A model generated the notes under the pieces. The model searched no databases. It saw only the letters and a program-made list of their open reading frames with translations, and was not told the origin of the DNA. Source: Bacteroidales bacterium UBA1208 (GTDB taxonomy: Bacteria > Bacteroidota > Bacteroidia > Bacteroidales > P3). From it: 18,551 nt of DNA. The stretch covers positions 6,112-24,662 of the forward strand of contig DBXQ01000083.1 in assembly GCA_002309955.1 (NCBI GenBank), written 5' to 3'. The position numbers and the translations under genes are program-made. Positions 1 through 8,260 of this stretch are shown here, in pieces. Every line of letters starts with the position of its first letter. Within the stretch, counting starts at the first letter, position 1.

Positions 1-104
1 GAGAACTGAGGAATAAGGAGCGAAGGGAGAGCTGCCAGACCCATATCGGTCATTGCGACGGGAAACAGAATAAAACGGTCATTACCAGCCTTTCCATTTC
101 TCAT
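1..104 (-). CDS. Possible partial ORF of unknown function, running off the left edge
   Basis: An open frame of 34 codons begins with ATG at 104 and continues to the window edge without a stop. The frame stays open upstream of this ATG for about 20 more codons, up to a TAA near 166, with no better start. The translation contains the segment MTDMGLAALPSLLIP. I do not recognise it. No promoter or neighbour supports it, so it may be the 5' end of a real gene, a decayed fragment, or a chance frame. Confidence 0.25.
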   Translation of the reverse strand, partial: MRNGKAGNDRFILFPVAMTDMGLAALPSLLIPQF

Positions 105-243
105 GTCACCGCTTTGTTTCTGAACAGCCTCTATCGGAAGCCTACTTAGCCTAATATCTGATTATAGTTAAAGTAACACTATAAACACATATTCGTAAAC
201 AAAATAAAATGAATAACATGCATACTGACATATTTACAAAACG

Positions 244-2067
244 TCAGTGCTTGGAGGAATACTTTGCTGCAGGCTTGGCAAAACCTAAAAGTTTCGGAAT
301 GTAAGCGTCAAGATGATGATTATGCAGAACCTGACGAATGGCCGGCTGACATTCTTTCTTATAGTAAAAGAACATTAGATTTTGAGCTTTTTTTTCGTCA
401 GGAGCGGTGGCCACGTAGATTGGCTCCATATTTTCGGGATTAATGCCTGTATAGTACATCTCCGTACTAAGGGTCATGGGCGTAGGGGTAAAATCCTGAA
501 TCTGTTCTAATCGATAGCCCAAGCGCTTCATTTCCACGGCGAGGTCGGCCATGTCCTTAAGCTGGCACCCTGGATGAGAACTGATAAAGTACGGAATCAA
601 TTGGTAACGCAGTCCTGCCTGCTTACAGATTTCATCAAAGCGATGCTTGGTTTCAAGAAAGAGTTCGAACGACGGCTTTCGCATCATTGACAACACTTTA
701 TGACTTGTATGTTCAGGTGCCACTTTAAGTCGTCCGCTGACGTGGTGCAGCACCACATGCTTGAAGTAATCCCAGCCGCCGTTTTGCTCGGTGAAAAGGT
801 CGCAACGAATGCCACTCCCTATGTACACATGTTTTATGCCGGGAATGGCCGATACCTTTTTGTATAAATCAAGGAGCGGCCGATGGTCTGACTGCAGATT
901 GCGGCACATGGTGGGTTGGATGCAACTGTATCGTGGGCAGCGACGGCAAAGTTCGGCATTACGTCCCGCCATACGATACATATTGGCCGACGGACCGCCA
1001 AGGTCGGTGATGACACCGTTGAAATCCTCTCTCTCGACAAGTGCCTTTACTTCTTTCAGAATCGAAGCCTCCGAACGACTGGCAATCTGCTTGCCCTGAT
1101 GAGCCGAAATGGTACAAAACGAGCATCCCCCAAAGCAGCCACGATGAATATTGACCGAATTCTTGATCATCTCGTAAGCTGGTATGGTGCCACGTTTTTT
1201 GTATTTGGGATGCGGCATGCGCATATAGGGCAAATCGAAACTGGCGTCAATTTCCTCCGTTGTCATGGGGGGCTCGGGTGGATTGACGACAATAAAACTG
1301 TTGCCGTGCCGCTGCACGAGGGTGGCGCATTCTATCTTGTTGCTCTCTAACTCGATGATGCGGTAGTTGTCCGCCTCGGCGCGCTTGCTGCGCTGGCATT
1401 CCTCAAAGGAGTGTAGTTCAATAGTCTGATTGTTCTGAGTAATCTGAATATTCTGATTGACTCTGTAGGCCACCTGGGGAAGTTGGTAGAGAACTTCTAT
1501 AGGTTGCCCTTCGTCCAGCAGGCGGGCGATCTTGAGAGTGGTACGTTCGCCCATGCCGTAGTTGAGCAGGTCGGCAGGGGTGTCTATTAGTATGCTTGGG
1601 AATAGCTTATCGTCCCAGTAGTCGTAATGAGCTAAGCGGCGCATCGAAGCTTCAATACCGGCAATAATTACCGGCACATCGGGATATAGCTGCTTGAGGA
1701 TGCGGCTGTAGACATAGGTGGCGCGGTCGGGCCGGAAACCCGCCTGGCCACCGGGAGTGTAGGCATCGTCGTGGCGCAGACGGCGGGCAGCGGTGTAGTG
1801 GTTCACCATGCTGTCCATGGCTCCGCTGGTAACGCCGAAGAAAAGACGCGGTCTGCCGAACTTGCGGAAGTCGCGCAGGTCGTCGCGCCAATTAGGCTGC
1901 GGGATAACTGCCACACGGTAGCCCGCAGCCTCCAAGGTCCTGCCTATAACGGCGGTGCCAAAAGCCGGGTGGTCGATATAGGCGTCGCCTGTGACAAGCA
2001 CCACGTCCACCGTCTCCCACCCCAGACGCTTTACCTCATCCAACGTTATAGGCAAGAAATGACTCAT
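244..2067 (-). CDS. YgiQ family radical SAM protein
   Basis: This is a cytoplasmic radical S-adenosylmethionine protein of the YgiQ family, whose substrate is not established. The N-terminal domain (about residues 1-270) contains the family-typical VTGDAYIDHPAFG segment near residues 25-37 and the GIEASMRRLAHYDYW stretch near 137-151. The radical SAM core follows, with the 4Fe-4S cluster motif CFGGCSFC (Cys311, Cys315, Cys318), the CxxxCxxC spacing. A second cysteine-rich segment, beginning LCRRCPRYSC and containing four cysteines, comes about 65 residues later and may bind another cluster. The length of 607 aa is shorter than E. coli YgiQ, which has a longer C-terminal tail. I chose ATG at 2067 because the sequence matches the family from MSHFLP onward; a TTG four codons earlier (2079) directly abuts the preceding stop codon. 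The gene begins 12 nt after the stop of the lipoprotein gene upstream, so the two are probably co-transcribed. Confidence 0.92.
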   Translation of the reverse strand: MSHFLPITLDEVKRLGWETVDVVLVTGDAYIDHPAFGTAVIGRTLEAAGYRVAVIPQPNWRDDLRDFRKFGRPRLFFGVTSGAMDSMVNHYTAARRLRHDDAYTPGGQAGFRPDRATYVYSRILKQLYPDVPVIIAGIEASMRRLAHYDYWDDKLFPSILIDTPADLLNYGMGERTTLKIARLLDEGQPIEVLYQLPQVAYRVNQNIQITQNNQTIELHSFEECQRSKRAEADNYRIIELESNKIECATLVQRHGNSFIVVNPPEPPMTTEEIDASFDLPYMRMPHPKYKKRGTIPAYEMIKNSVNIHRGCFGGCSFCTISAHQGKQIASRSEASILKEVKALVEREDFNGVITDLGGPSANMYRMAGRNAELCRRCPRYSCIQPTMCRNLQSDHRPLLDLYKKVSAIPGIKHVYIGSGIRCDLFTEQNGGWDYFKHVVLHHVSGRLKVAPEHTSHKVLSMMRKPSFELFLETKHRFDEICKQAGLRYQLIPYFISSHPGCQLKDMADLAVEMKRLGYRLEQIQDFTPTPMTLSTEMYYTGINPENMEPIYVATAPDEKKAQNLMFFYYKKECQPAIRQVLHNHHLDAYIPKLLGFAKPAAKYSSKH

Positions 2068-2079
2068 CCAGTACTTCAA

Positions 2080-2802
2080 CTAAAAGTCGAAATGAACACC
2101 TAATCCGACACTTATTTTCTCGTAGTTGAAATAGTTGAAGCTATCCGGCCAGTCAGTAAGATAGGCATACCCCATATTGAACGAGATTTTTACCGATTGC
2201 CAACCGATACGAGCCACGAATTGGGGCTGGAGCAGCACATGCGAGTTGTTAAAACTCTCTTCAAATTTCTTCGTACCGTCAGCCTGCACTAAGTTCTTCT
2301 CAAAATTGGGATACAACATGCCGCCTTTAAAGCCGAAGCCGAAATCGAACACGCCGCCGAGCAGGTTCACCCAACCTAAGTTTACTTGACCGAAATAGAG
2401 ATTGTAGTGGCCGTCCACCCTGTGGAATGTGTTGTCGGAATTGATATCTGTGTTATGGACCGAGCTGCCATAGCCATAGCCCACATAGCCTTCAAGCACG
2501 GCATTGCTGCCCATCGGAAGGAAACTGCCTGCCGCACCCTGAAGGTGGTAAGCATTGGTATTGGAGAGATTGGCTGCGACCTGCACCCCGACATGGTTGA
2601 ACGGAGCATAGGAGAATGTGCCATTGAGCGCCGGAGCGCCCATCAACGGTGCTGTCATGGAGAACGTTGCATCAACTTCCATCTCGCCCTTCTCGTGCAG
2701 CAGCGGAATGTCGACATTATGGGGGTGGTAAATAACACATGAGCCGAACATTGTGGTGAGCAACAATGGCAAAGCCACTCGAATAATACTTGTCTTCTTC
2801 AT
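2080..2802 (-). CDS. Outer-membrane beta-barrel lipoprotein of unknown function
   Basis: A 240-residue envelope protein. It starts with a short basic-hydrophobic signal ending in a relaxed lipobox, MFGSC, so Cys22 is the likely lipidation site. The rest is an alternation of polar and aromatic or glycine-rich strands (for example the VGYGYGSS region and the C-terminal ISVGLGVHFDF), ends in phenylalanine, and suggests an outer-membrane beta-barrel. I cannot assign a specific function. The frame is open back to an ATG at 2892, but I prefer ATG at 2802 because it gives a proper signal peptide and because a perfect promoter (2830-2863) would otherwise lie inside the coding sequence. The radical SAM gene follows after 12 nt, an arrangement that suggests co-transcription but gives no clue to a shared job. 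Confidence 0.8.
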   Translation of the reverse strand: MKKTSIIRVALPLLLTTMFGSCVIYHPHNVDIPLLHEKGEMEVDATFSMTAPLMGAPALNGTFSYAPFNHVGVQVAANLSNTNAYHLQGAAGSFLPMGSNAVLEGYVGYGYGSSVHNTDINSDNTFHRVDGHYNLYFGQVNLGWVNLLGGVFDFGFGFKGGMLYPNFEKNLVQADGTKKFEESFNNSHVLLQPQFVARIGWQSVKISFNMGYAYLTDWPDSFNYFNYEKISVGLGVHFDF

Positions 2803-2829
2803 AATAGTGTAGTTTCTTAGATTAGTTTG

Positions 2830-2863
2830 CAAATTTACATAATTTTTCAGACATATACACAAA
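2830..2863 (-). promoter_or_regulatory. Bacteroidota-type promoter for the lipoprotein-YgiQ pair
   Basis: Read on the minus strand, a -7 box TAAATTTG (2830-2837) fits the Bacteroidota consensus TAnnTTTG exactly. A TTTG element (2860-2863) lies 22 nt upstream. Transcription would begin near 2823, leaving a leader of about 20 nt before the ATG at 2802. The spacing is the same as in the promoter at 18017-18050. Confidence 0.6.
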
Positions 2864-3045
2864 CAAATGATAAAAAAGAATATACAGAACAAATAATCAT
2901 GGTTTTACCTTTCAACCATCCAAAGCTAAAAGAGACCATTTCGCATGACGATATGGAGGAACGATAGGGAAAAATCCATTTCTCCCCAATTGGTCGTAAT
3001 GTCACCGGCATTTCGGGCAGAGATAATCTATCGACGGGATTGGGG

Positions 3046-6000
3046 TCATTGGAATGTCACCTTAGGAAGTGATTTCACAATGTCAAGGGTTTTGAGGCTA
3101 AGGGTAATAATGCTTTGAAGCAATTCCAATGGGTACTTTGGATTGCCGTGTTCAATGCCCCATTGGTTGGCATCGTTGAGAATGCCGCTTTTCTTGTCCA
3201 CTTTGATGCAATAGCGTTCCATTACCCACTCTATGGCACTCTTGCCGTTGACCACGTAGTCATATGCCCGCAAGGGGATGTTGCGTAGGGTGATGAATTG
3301 GTTGTATTCGATGGTGCTCTTGTCTTTGTCCTTGCCTTTTTTGGCAAAGCGCATTTGCTCAACATGGTAGAGTTTTTCTGGTGTGTCATTGTCGGCTAAG
3401 CCTGGCAGCATATTGTGCCAATCCACAATAACATCCTTAGTGGCGGGGATTTGCTCATAGTTGAGATGGAGGTCGGCAAGTTCACGCCCCGCACGGCTGA
3501 AAGCCCAAAAGTCCTCAGCATTCTCCACCAAAGGCAGACGTGGCAGCATCTTCTTTAGGTCATTGGCAAAAGTCTCGCGATAAGCGGGGCAATGCAGAAA
3601 TCCATAGACATAGTAGAAAATGTCCTCTTTCTGTACCTTTGTGCCATACTGCTCCCGTGCCCTTTTGAGGATAAAGTCAGTAATGGCATCATGACGGATA
3701 TACTTCTCCTGCCCGTCATCAAACAGAGAACCCTGCATTCCCTTCCGCTCCTCATACCAATAGAGAGGAAAACATTGACTTTTGCCTATTATCTCTAAAT
3801 CAGGAATAGTATTAGTAATAATACACGTGAAGTCTTTTGTCACACCTACACCTGGTACACAAATAAGTATGTTATCACTATATTGGGTTGGGAAGAATTC
3901 ATCCATTTGCCCTCGTCTATTTATAAATGACTTCCCATTATAGGCATATACTTTACAGAATGGTCGATAGGTGGCTTGGGACACAATGTATGCAATATCA
4001 ATGATCTCACCTCGTAAAACCTTAGTAATAAGATTACTTGTCCAACTTATTTTAGTTGCATCCATGCATAACTCTTTTTCTGATTTGCAGCCAAGATTTC
4101 TGTTGTATTCTTCTTGCATTTTTTTAATGCTTTTATGTATAGTATGCGAAGAGTAGTTATATATCCAACTATCTCTTCCAGATTCATACCCTCTACTATT
4201 GATGTTGAAAAATGACACGGCTGAACTATCAAATTTTTTCTTCGTATCAATTGGAATATATGCCGAGAAATGCTCATTACGAGGATTTATCCAATCACCA
4301 TGAGCATTGGGATGAATCTCATTGAACTTATAACCAACAAGTGCTTTTTGCTTTTTCAGGGAATTGAGTTTATCTGGAGCAGAAAGATAATCGTCCATTG
4401 AATAATAGCGTATTTTTGCTTTTCTATCATCAGTTTTTCCTTTTTTCACTAACAACGTGATTGCAACACCTGTAAGGATACCAAAAATATTACCACCTTC
4501 CCTCTTTGCCGCCTCTTTATTGCCCATGTTTGAACGAATGGCACCTCTTAGATTAAGGACATAAATATCAGAGAATTCATTTTGCAAAGAGCCTCTGAAT
4601 ATTGAACCCGCATTGCTCTCTATCCATCCTGCATTGGTAATAAAGGCTATTACCCCATTATCATCTGTCAATCTGTCTGTTGCCCAACGGAATGCTTTAA
4701 TATATGAATCGTACATGGAGTTATTGTTTGTTGCTGTACTTCCTTCGACATACATCTTTTGCAGTCTTTCTTCCAATAGAGGGTAGTGTTGATTTTGGGC
4801 GTTGTCGTTGGCACTCTTTTGACCTGCGGAATACGGTGGATTGCCAATGATGACGGTGATAGGGCTATTGAGTTGGCGTTGGACACGTTTGCTGTTTTCT
4901 TGGAATGGGGTTTCGAGACCTTCTATTTCTTTTTGGCGGGTGCGTCCGCTTTGTTTGGCGTACATCTGTTCGCCCAGTTCAAAGGTGTCGGTGAGGCAGA
5001 TGCCGGGGAATGGGGTGTAGTCCTTGGAGCACAGGCTTCCAGCCTGTTTGGGGTACAGGCTCCCAGCCTGTACTATGGATGAGACACCCATACTCTCAAC
5101 GGGCAAGGTGCCCGTACTCCCTTTGGGCGAGTCACCCATACTCTCAACGGGCAAGGTGCCCGTACTCCCAACGGGCAAGGTGCTCGTACTCCTAACGGGC
5201 AGGGTGCCCGTATCCCGAGTGCCCGTATCCCGAGTGCCCGTATCCCCGATAAGGTCGTGATAGACATTCTCGATGTTGACACTGGCGATGTAGTAGGCCA
5301 ACAGGACTATCTCGTTGGCGAATATCTCATGTTTGTATTTGTATTCGAGATCCTTGATGATGCCGCTTTGCAACAGGCGAGTGATGAATGTGCCCGTGCC
5401 AGTGAATGGGTCGATAATTTTCACATCAGGGTCGTTCAGTGAACGTCCAAAGTGTTCATTCAGCACATACTCCACGCTGTGAATGATGAAGTCCACTACC
5501 TCGACGGGTGTGTAGACAATGCCCAATTGTTCTTTGACCTTCGGGAAAGCAGTGGTGAAGAACTTGTCGTACAGCTCCACTATAATCTTTTGTTTGGATT
5601 CGGCATTGTCGATGCCTTCGGCACGGCGGCGCACACTGTCGTAGAAAGTCTCAAGGCTCTTGTGGTCGGCAGGGTCAATCTTCTCGTTGAGCAGTGAAAC
5701 AATCTTGTTCATGGCTTTGCTCACAGGATTGCCAGCTGTGAACTCGTTATTGTCGAAGAGCGCTTCGAAGACTGGCTGGGTGATAATATGCTGAGCCAAC
5801 ATTTCAACAGCTTGTGTCTCGGAGACAGAGGGGTTGATGTCTTTGTGAAGACCGCGGAGGAAACTGTCAAAAGCCTTTCGTGCTTTGGGCTCTTCTGTTA
5901 TTAGATGGTTGATTTGTGCGATGTGTTTTTCAGCAATCTTTGCCACATCGCTTGCCCATTGTTCCCAATAGCGTTTGCTGCCCACCTTGCGTACCATACG

Positions 6001-8187
6001 GGCAAAAAGGACATTTTGCAGTTGTTCGAAACGGAGTTCCAGCTGAGTTTGGTAAGAGAGAGATGGTTCTGAGGCATTGGAATCTTCGGTATGCTCTGAA
6101 TTGTCGGACTCTCCTTGGCCAATTATATGGCTTCCCGGACGAATAAGCTGTACGGTATCTGGTTTCTTCTTGTTCAGGTCAATCTTGTTGACCATGGCGT
6201 TGAAACGGTCGTCGTGGGCACGGAGGGCGTTGAGGATTTCCCACACCACGGCATAGCGTTTGTTGTCGTCCAAAGCCTTTTCGGGATCTACATCGCTGGG
6301 TACTACGATGGGGATGATGATATAGCCGTATTTCTTGCCATCGGCACGGCGCATAACACGTCCCACGCTCTGAACCACATCAACTTGTGAGTTGCGGGCA
6401 GCAAGGAAAATGACAGCATCGAGTGACGGAACATCTACACCCTCGCTAAGGCAGCGCACATTGGAAAGCAGGTGGCAGTCGAGGCCATCGGTGCGGGTGC
6501 GTTTGAGCCAAGATAGTTTTGCTTCACGTCTGGCTGCACCCATACTACCATCTACATGGTCGGCCTCGACATGCACAAGCCCATTGCGCTCCTCGCTGCT
6601 GAGACTGGCCAAATAGGCATCGCGACAAACATTGAAGGCGGCGGTGATAGCTTTGGATGCTTTGATGTTTTGGCAGAAGGCCACAGCACGGTGCATGGGT
6701 TGCGGGTCAATCTCGCGGAGTAATTTGTTGTCGTAGCGGCTGCGCTTACTAAGGGCATTGATGCAGCCGATGAGTTTGGCCATGTCGTCAGCGTCCACTT
6801 CTTTCTGTGTGTCGGCATCGAGACCGGAGAGGGCTATCTGCACCTCGGTGCTGACATCGCCCGGCTCAACGTTGAGGATAAGCACTTTGTAGTCGCTGAG
6901 GAGGTTTTTGTCCACAGCCTCACCAAAACCTAAGCGGTAGAACTCATTGCCGTAGATTTCAGCATCGTCCATGCTGCACAAGTAGGCTTCGTTTTCGCGA
7001 GCACGTTTTTGGTCAGCCTCTTTGTACAAGCGTGGGGTTGCGGTCATATAGATACGCTTGTGGGCACGGATAAAGTTGTTGTCGTGTACCCGTACAAAAG
7101 CACTCTCATCCTCGTTTTTGAGGGTGACACCCGTGGTACGATGGGCTTCGTCGCAGATGATGAGGTCGAAAGTCAATTCGTCGCCAATGGCACTTTGTGC
7201 GGCTGCAATACGTTCAATGCTCTGATAGGTGGAAAAGACTACCAACATGCCTTCGCGATTGTCGTGCTGGAGGGCAAAGAAATTATGCTTGATTTGTTCC
7301 ACACTGGTAGAGGCTGGCCAAGCCAATTCCTCTATCATGGTTTGGTTGGTGTCGTCGTCCTTGGTATGGGTGTAGGACACATCTTTATCAGAACAAATGC
7401 AGAGGGGACGGATAGGTTTCTGTGCATCGAAACTCCATTCACGGAGAGTCTGACCCAGCAAGGCAATGCTGGGAACAAGGAAAAGGATTTGAGGTTGTTT
7501 GTTTACGGACGAGGACGTCCGTACTCCCAAAGCTTCCGCTATGCGCAGGGCGGTGAAGGTCTTGCCTGTGCCACAAGCCATGATAAGTTTGCCACGGTCG
7601 CGGTCTTCAAAGTATTTCAGAGCGGCATCGATGGCATCTTGTTGGTGGGGACGCACTTTTTTGTGTTCAGTGATGGCTTGAGAGCCACTAATACCTTTGT
7701 CTAACTCTTCCCAGTTGACAGGCATCTCTGCAAGTTCGGTCAGATGCAGAACCTTGGCTTCAATGGCTTGGTTGGAAAAGCTTTCTGAGGCATGGGAAGT
7801 GAACCCGCCTTCGGTAGTATCAATCCAAAGGCGGAAAGTGAAGAAATGCTGATTGCCCTGCTCGTCCCTGAACGAGCGGGAAGAGGTAGCGAGAAAAGTA
7901 TTGACCGCATCTTTGTCAATCTTGGCATTGGAACGATAGCACTTACATTGGATAGCCCAAAAATCCCCATGGATGGTTTGAGCCACAATGTCTATGCCAG
8001 TGTCGTGCAGGGAGATGCTTTGACGGTAAGGGAATTCGTTCCAGAGCCAAACCTGTTGCAGTTCATCGCAATAGGGCGGAATGGTATTAAGCATGGCTTG
8101 TATCAAGCGTTCGAAACGGTTGCCTTTGTCGGCTTCGGAGTGGGATTGATTACGGTAGCGGTTGATTACTTTCTCGAAATTGCTCAT
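3046..8187 (-). CDS. Type ISP restriction-modification enzyme (nuclease, helicase, methyltransferase and target recognition in one chain)
   Basis: A 1713-residue single-polypeptide restriction-modification enzyme resembling the LlaGI/LlaBIII group, which methylates DNA and cuts unmodified DNA after ATP-driven translocation. Domains, counted from ATG 8187: an Mrr-like PD-(D/E)xK nuclease (Asp66, Gln80-x-Lys82 in GIDIVAQ...AIQCK); a superfamily 2 helicase with Walker A ACGTGKT (204-210), DEAH (346-349), TAT (382-384), motif V CLSEGVDVPS (579-588) and motif VI QSVGRVMRR (606-614); an N6-adenine methyltransferase with motif I DPFTGTGTF (926-934) and motif IV NPPY (1116-1119); and a C-terminal region of about 500 residues expected to hold target recognition. 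All key residues are present, so it should be functional. I prefer ATG 8187 over ATG 8223 because family members begin near MSNFEKV. Two in-frame repeat insertions interrupt it, at about residues 981-1056 and 221-231 (see separate entries). It stands alone, as expected for a self-contained system. Confidence 0.92.
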   Translation of the reverse strand: MSNFEKVINRYRNQSHSEADKGNRFERLIQAMLNTIPPYCDELQQVWLWNEFPYRQSISLHDTGIDIVAQTIHGDFWAIQCKCYRSNAKIDKDAVNTFLATSSRSFRDEQGNQHFFTFRLWIDTTEGGFTSHASESFSNQAIEAKVLHLTELAEMPVNWEELDKGISGSQAITEHKKVRPHQQDAIDAALKYFEDRDRGKLIMACGTGKTFTALRIAEALGVRTSSSVNKQPQILFLVPSIALLGQTLREWSFDAQKPIRPLCICSDKDVSYTHTKDDDTNQTMIEELAWPASTSVEQIKHNFFALQHDNREGMLVVFSTYQSIERIAAAQSAIGDELTFDLIICDEAHRTTGVTLKNEDESAFVRVHDNNFIRAHKRIYMTATPRLYKEADQKRARENEAYLCSMDDAEIYGNEFYRLGFGEAVDKNLLSDYKVLILNVEPGDVSTEVQIALSGLDADTQKEVDADDMAKLIGCINALSKRSRYDNKLLREIDPQPMHRAVAFCQNIKASKAITAAFNVCRDAYLASLSSEERNGLVHVEADHVDGSMGAARREAKLSWLKRTRTDGLDCHLLSNVRCLSEGVDVPSLDAVIFLAARNSQVDVVQSVGRVMRRADGKKYGYIIIPIVVPSDVDPEKALDDNKRYAVVWEILNALRAHDDRFNAMVNKIDLNKKKPDTVQLIRPGSHIIGQGESDNSEHTEDSNASEPSLSYQTQLELRFEQLQNVLFARMVRKVGSKRYWEQWASDVAKIAEKHIAQINHLITEEPKARKAFDSFLRGLHKDINPSVSETQAVEMLAQHIITQPVFEALFDNNEFTAGNPVSKAMNKIVSLLNEKIDPADHKSLETFYDSVRRRAEGIDNAESKQKIIVELYDKFFTTAFPKVKEQLGIVYTPVEVVDFIIHSVEYVLNEHFGRSLNDPDVKIIDPFTGTGTFITRLLQSGIIKDLEYKYKHEIFANEIVLLAYYIASVNIENVYHDLIGDTGTRDTGTRDTGTLPVRSTSTLPVGSTGTLPVESMGDSPKGSTGTLPVESMGVSSIVQAGSLYPKQAGSLCSKDYTPFPGICLTDTFELGEQMYAKQSGRTRQKEIEGLETPFQENSKRVQRQLNSPITVIIGNPPYSAGQKSANDNAQNQHYPLLEERLQKMYVEGSTATNNNSMYDSYIKAFRWATDRLTDDNGVIAFITNAGWIESNAGSIFRGSLQNEFSDIYVLNLRGAIRSNMGNKEAAKREGGNIFGILTGVAITLLVKKGKTDDRKAKIRYYSMDDYLSAPDKLNSLKKQKALVGYKFNEIHPNAHGDWINPRNEHFSAYIPIDTKKKFDSSAVSFFNINSRGYESGRDSWIYNYSSHTIHKSIKKMQEEYNRNLGCKSEKELCMDATKISWTSNLITKVLRGEIIDIAYIVSQATYRPFCKVYAYNGKSFINRRGQMDEFFPTQYSDNILICVPGVGVTKDFTCIITNTIPDLEIIGKSQCFPLYWYEERKGMQGSLFDDGQEKYIRHDAITDFILKRAREQYGTKVQKEDIFYYVYGFLHCPAYRETFANDLKKMLPRLPLVENAEDFWAFSRAGRELADLHLNYEQIPATKDVIVDWHNMLPGLADNDTPEKLYHVEQMRFAKKGKDKDKSTIEYNQFITLRNIPLRAYDYVVNGKSAIEWVMERYCIKVDKKSGILNDANQWGIEHGNPKYPLELLQSIITLSLKTLDIVKSLPKVTFQ
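5031..5071. repeat. Two 17-nt hairpin repeats (ACAGGCT stem) inside the Type ISP gene
   Basis: Two copies start 24 nt apart, at 5031-5047 and 5055-5071. Each is a perfect 7-bp stem, ACAGGCT/AGCCTGT, around a 3-nt loop (TCC in the first, CCC in the second). On the coding strand they encode the tandem octapeptide QAGSLxxK. The period of eight codons keeps the reading frame. They directly adjoin the larger array at 5075. Confidence 0.9.
5075..5211. repeat. Six-unit 24-bp tandem array of 17-nt hairpins inside the methyltransferase domain
   Basis: Six units start at 5075, 5099, 5123, 5147, 5171 and 5195, exactly 24 bp apart. Each is a 17-nt hairpin (7-bp stem, 3-nt loop) plus a 7-nt linker such as ACTCCCA or ACTCTCA. 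Four units have the form ACGGGCA-AGG-TGCCCGT (loop GGG in the last, one stem mismatch in the fifth). The units at 5075 and 5123 are a diverged version with stems ATGGATG/CACCCAT and TTGGGCG/CACCCAT. On the coding strand the array reads as an eight-residue repeat of the type TGTLPVES. It lies between methyltransferase motif I and the NPPY motif, where family members normally have only a short loop. Confidence 0.93.
5212..5241. repeat. Two 15-bp direct repeats next to the hairpin array
   Basis: Two identical copies of ATCCCGAGTGCCCGT (5212-5226 and 5227-5241) continue from the last hairpin of the 24-bp array, with a partial third copy after them. The coding strand reads DTGTR twice. The half GTGCCCGT matches the right arm of the neighbouring hairpins, so this array probably grew out of a truncated hairpin unit. 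The period of five codons keeps the frame. Confidence 0.85.
7505..7529. repeat. Single hairpin repeat with ACTCCCA linker inside the helicase domain
   Basis: The stem ACGGACG/CGTCCGT with loop AGGA (7505-7522) is followed by ACTCCCA, the same linker used in the 24-bp array some 2.3 kb away. The stem sequence differs from the array stem, but the architecture and the linker agree. On the coding strand it adds roughly GVRTSSSVNK between the Walker A helix and the next helicase strand (PQILFLVPS), a place where a surface loop can take extra residues. The frame is kept. Confidence 0.8.
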
Positions 8188-8260
8188 GATGCTTGGTGTT
8201 TGTCGGGCGGTTTGCCTTTCCAAGCATCACAAAAAGAAATCCGTGAAGTCTTTTGATGTC

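Noticed and set aside
229..247. A CTGAC/GTCAG inverted pair overlapping the end of the YgiQ gene that might terminate transcription.
   Set aside because: Five base pairs around a loop of more than 10 nt without a T run are not enough.
2880..3045. Open frames on the minus strand between the Type ISP gene and the lipoprotein promoter, which might be a small gene or a mobile-element remnant.
   Set aside because: Two frames are open for about 35-45 codons but neither has a good start or recognisable motif. Sharing the heptamer GTGACAT with the left edge of the window is too little to call a repeat.
5031..5241. The regular short repeats could be taken for a CRISPR array.
   Set aside because: The units are 24 bp with 7-nt linkers that are nearly identical, so there are no unique spacers. 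They lie in frame inside a coding sequence, and no cas genes are near.
7009..7704. A 231-codon plus-strand open frame.
   Set aside because: It lies opposite the helicase domain of the Type ISP gene, whose motifs are unmistakable; it shows no motif of its own.
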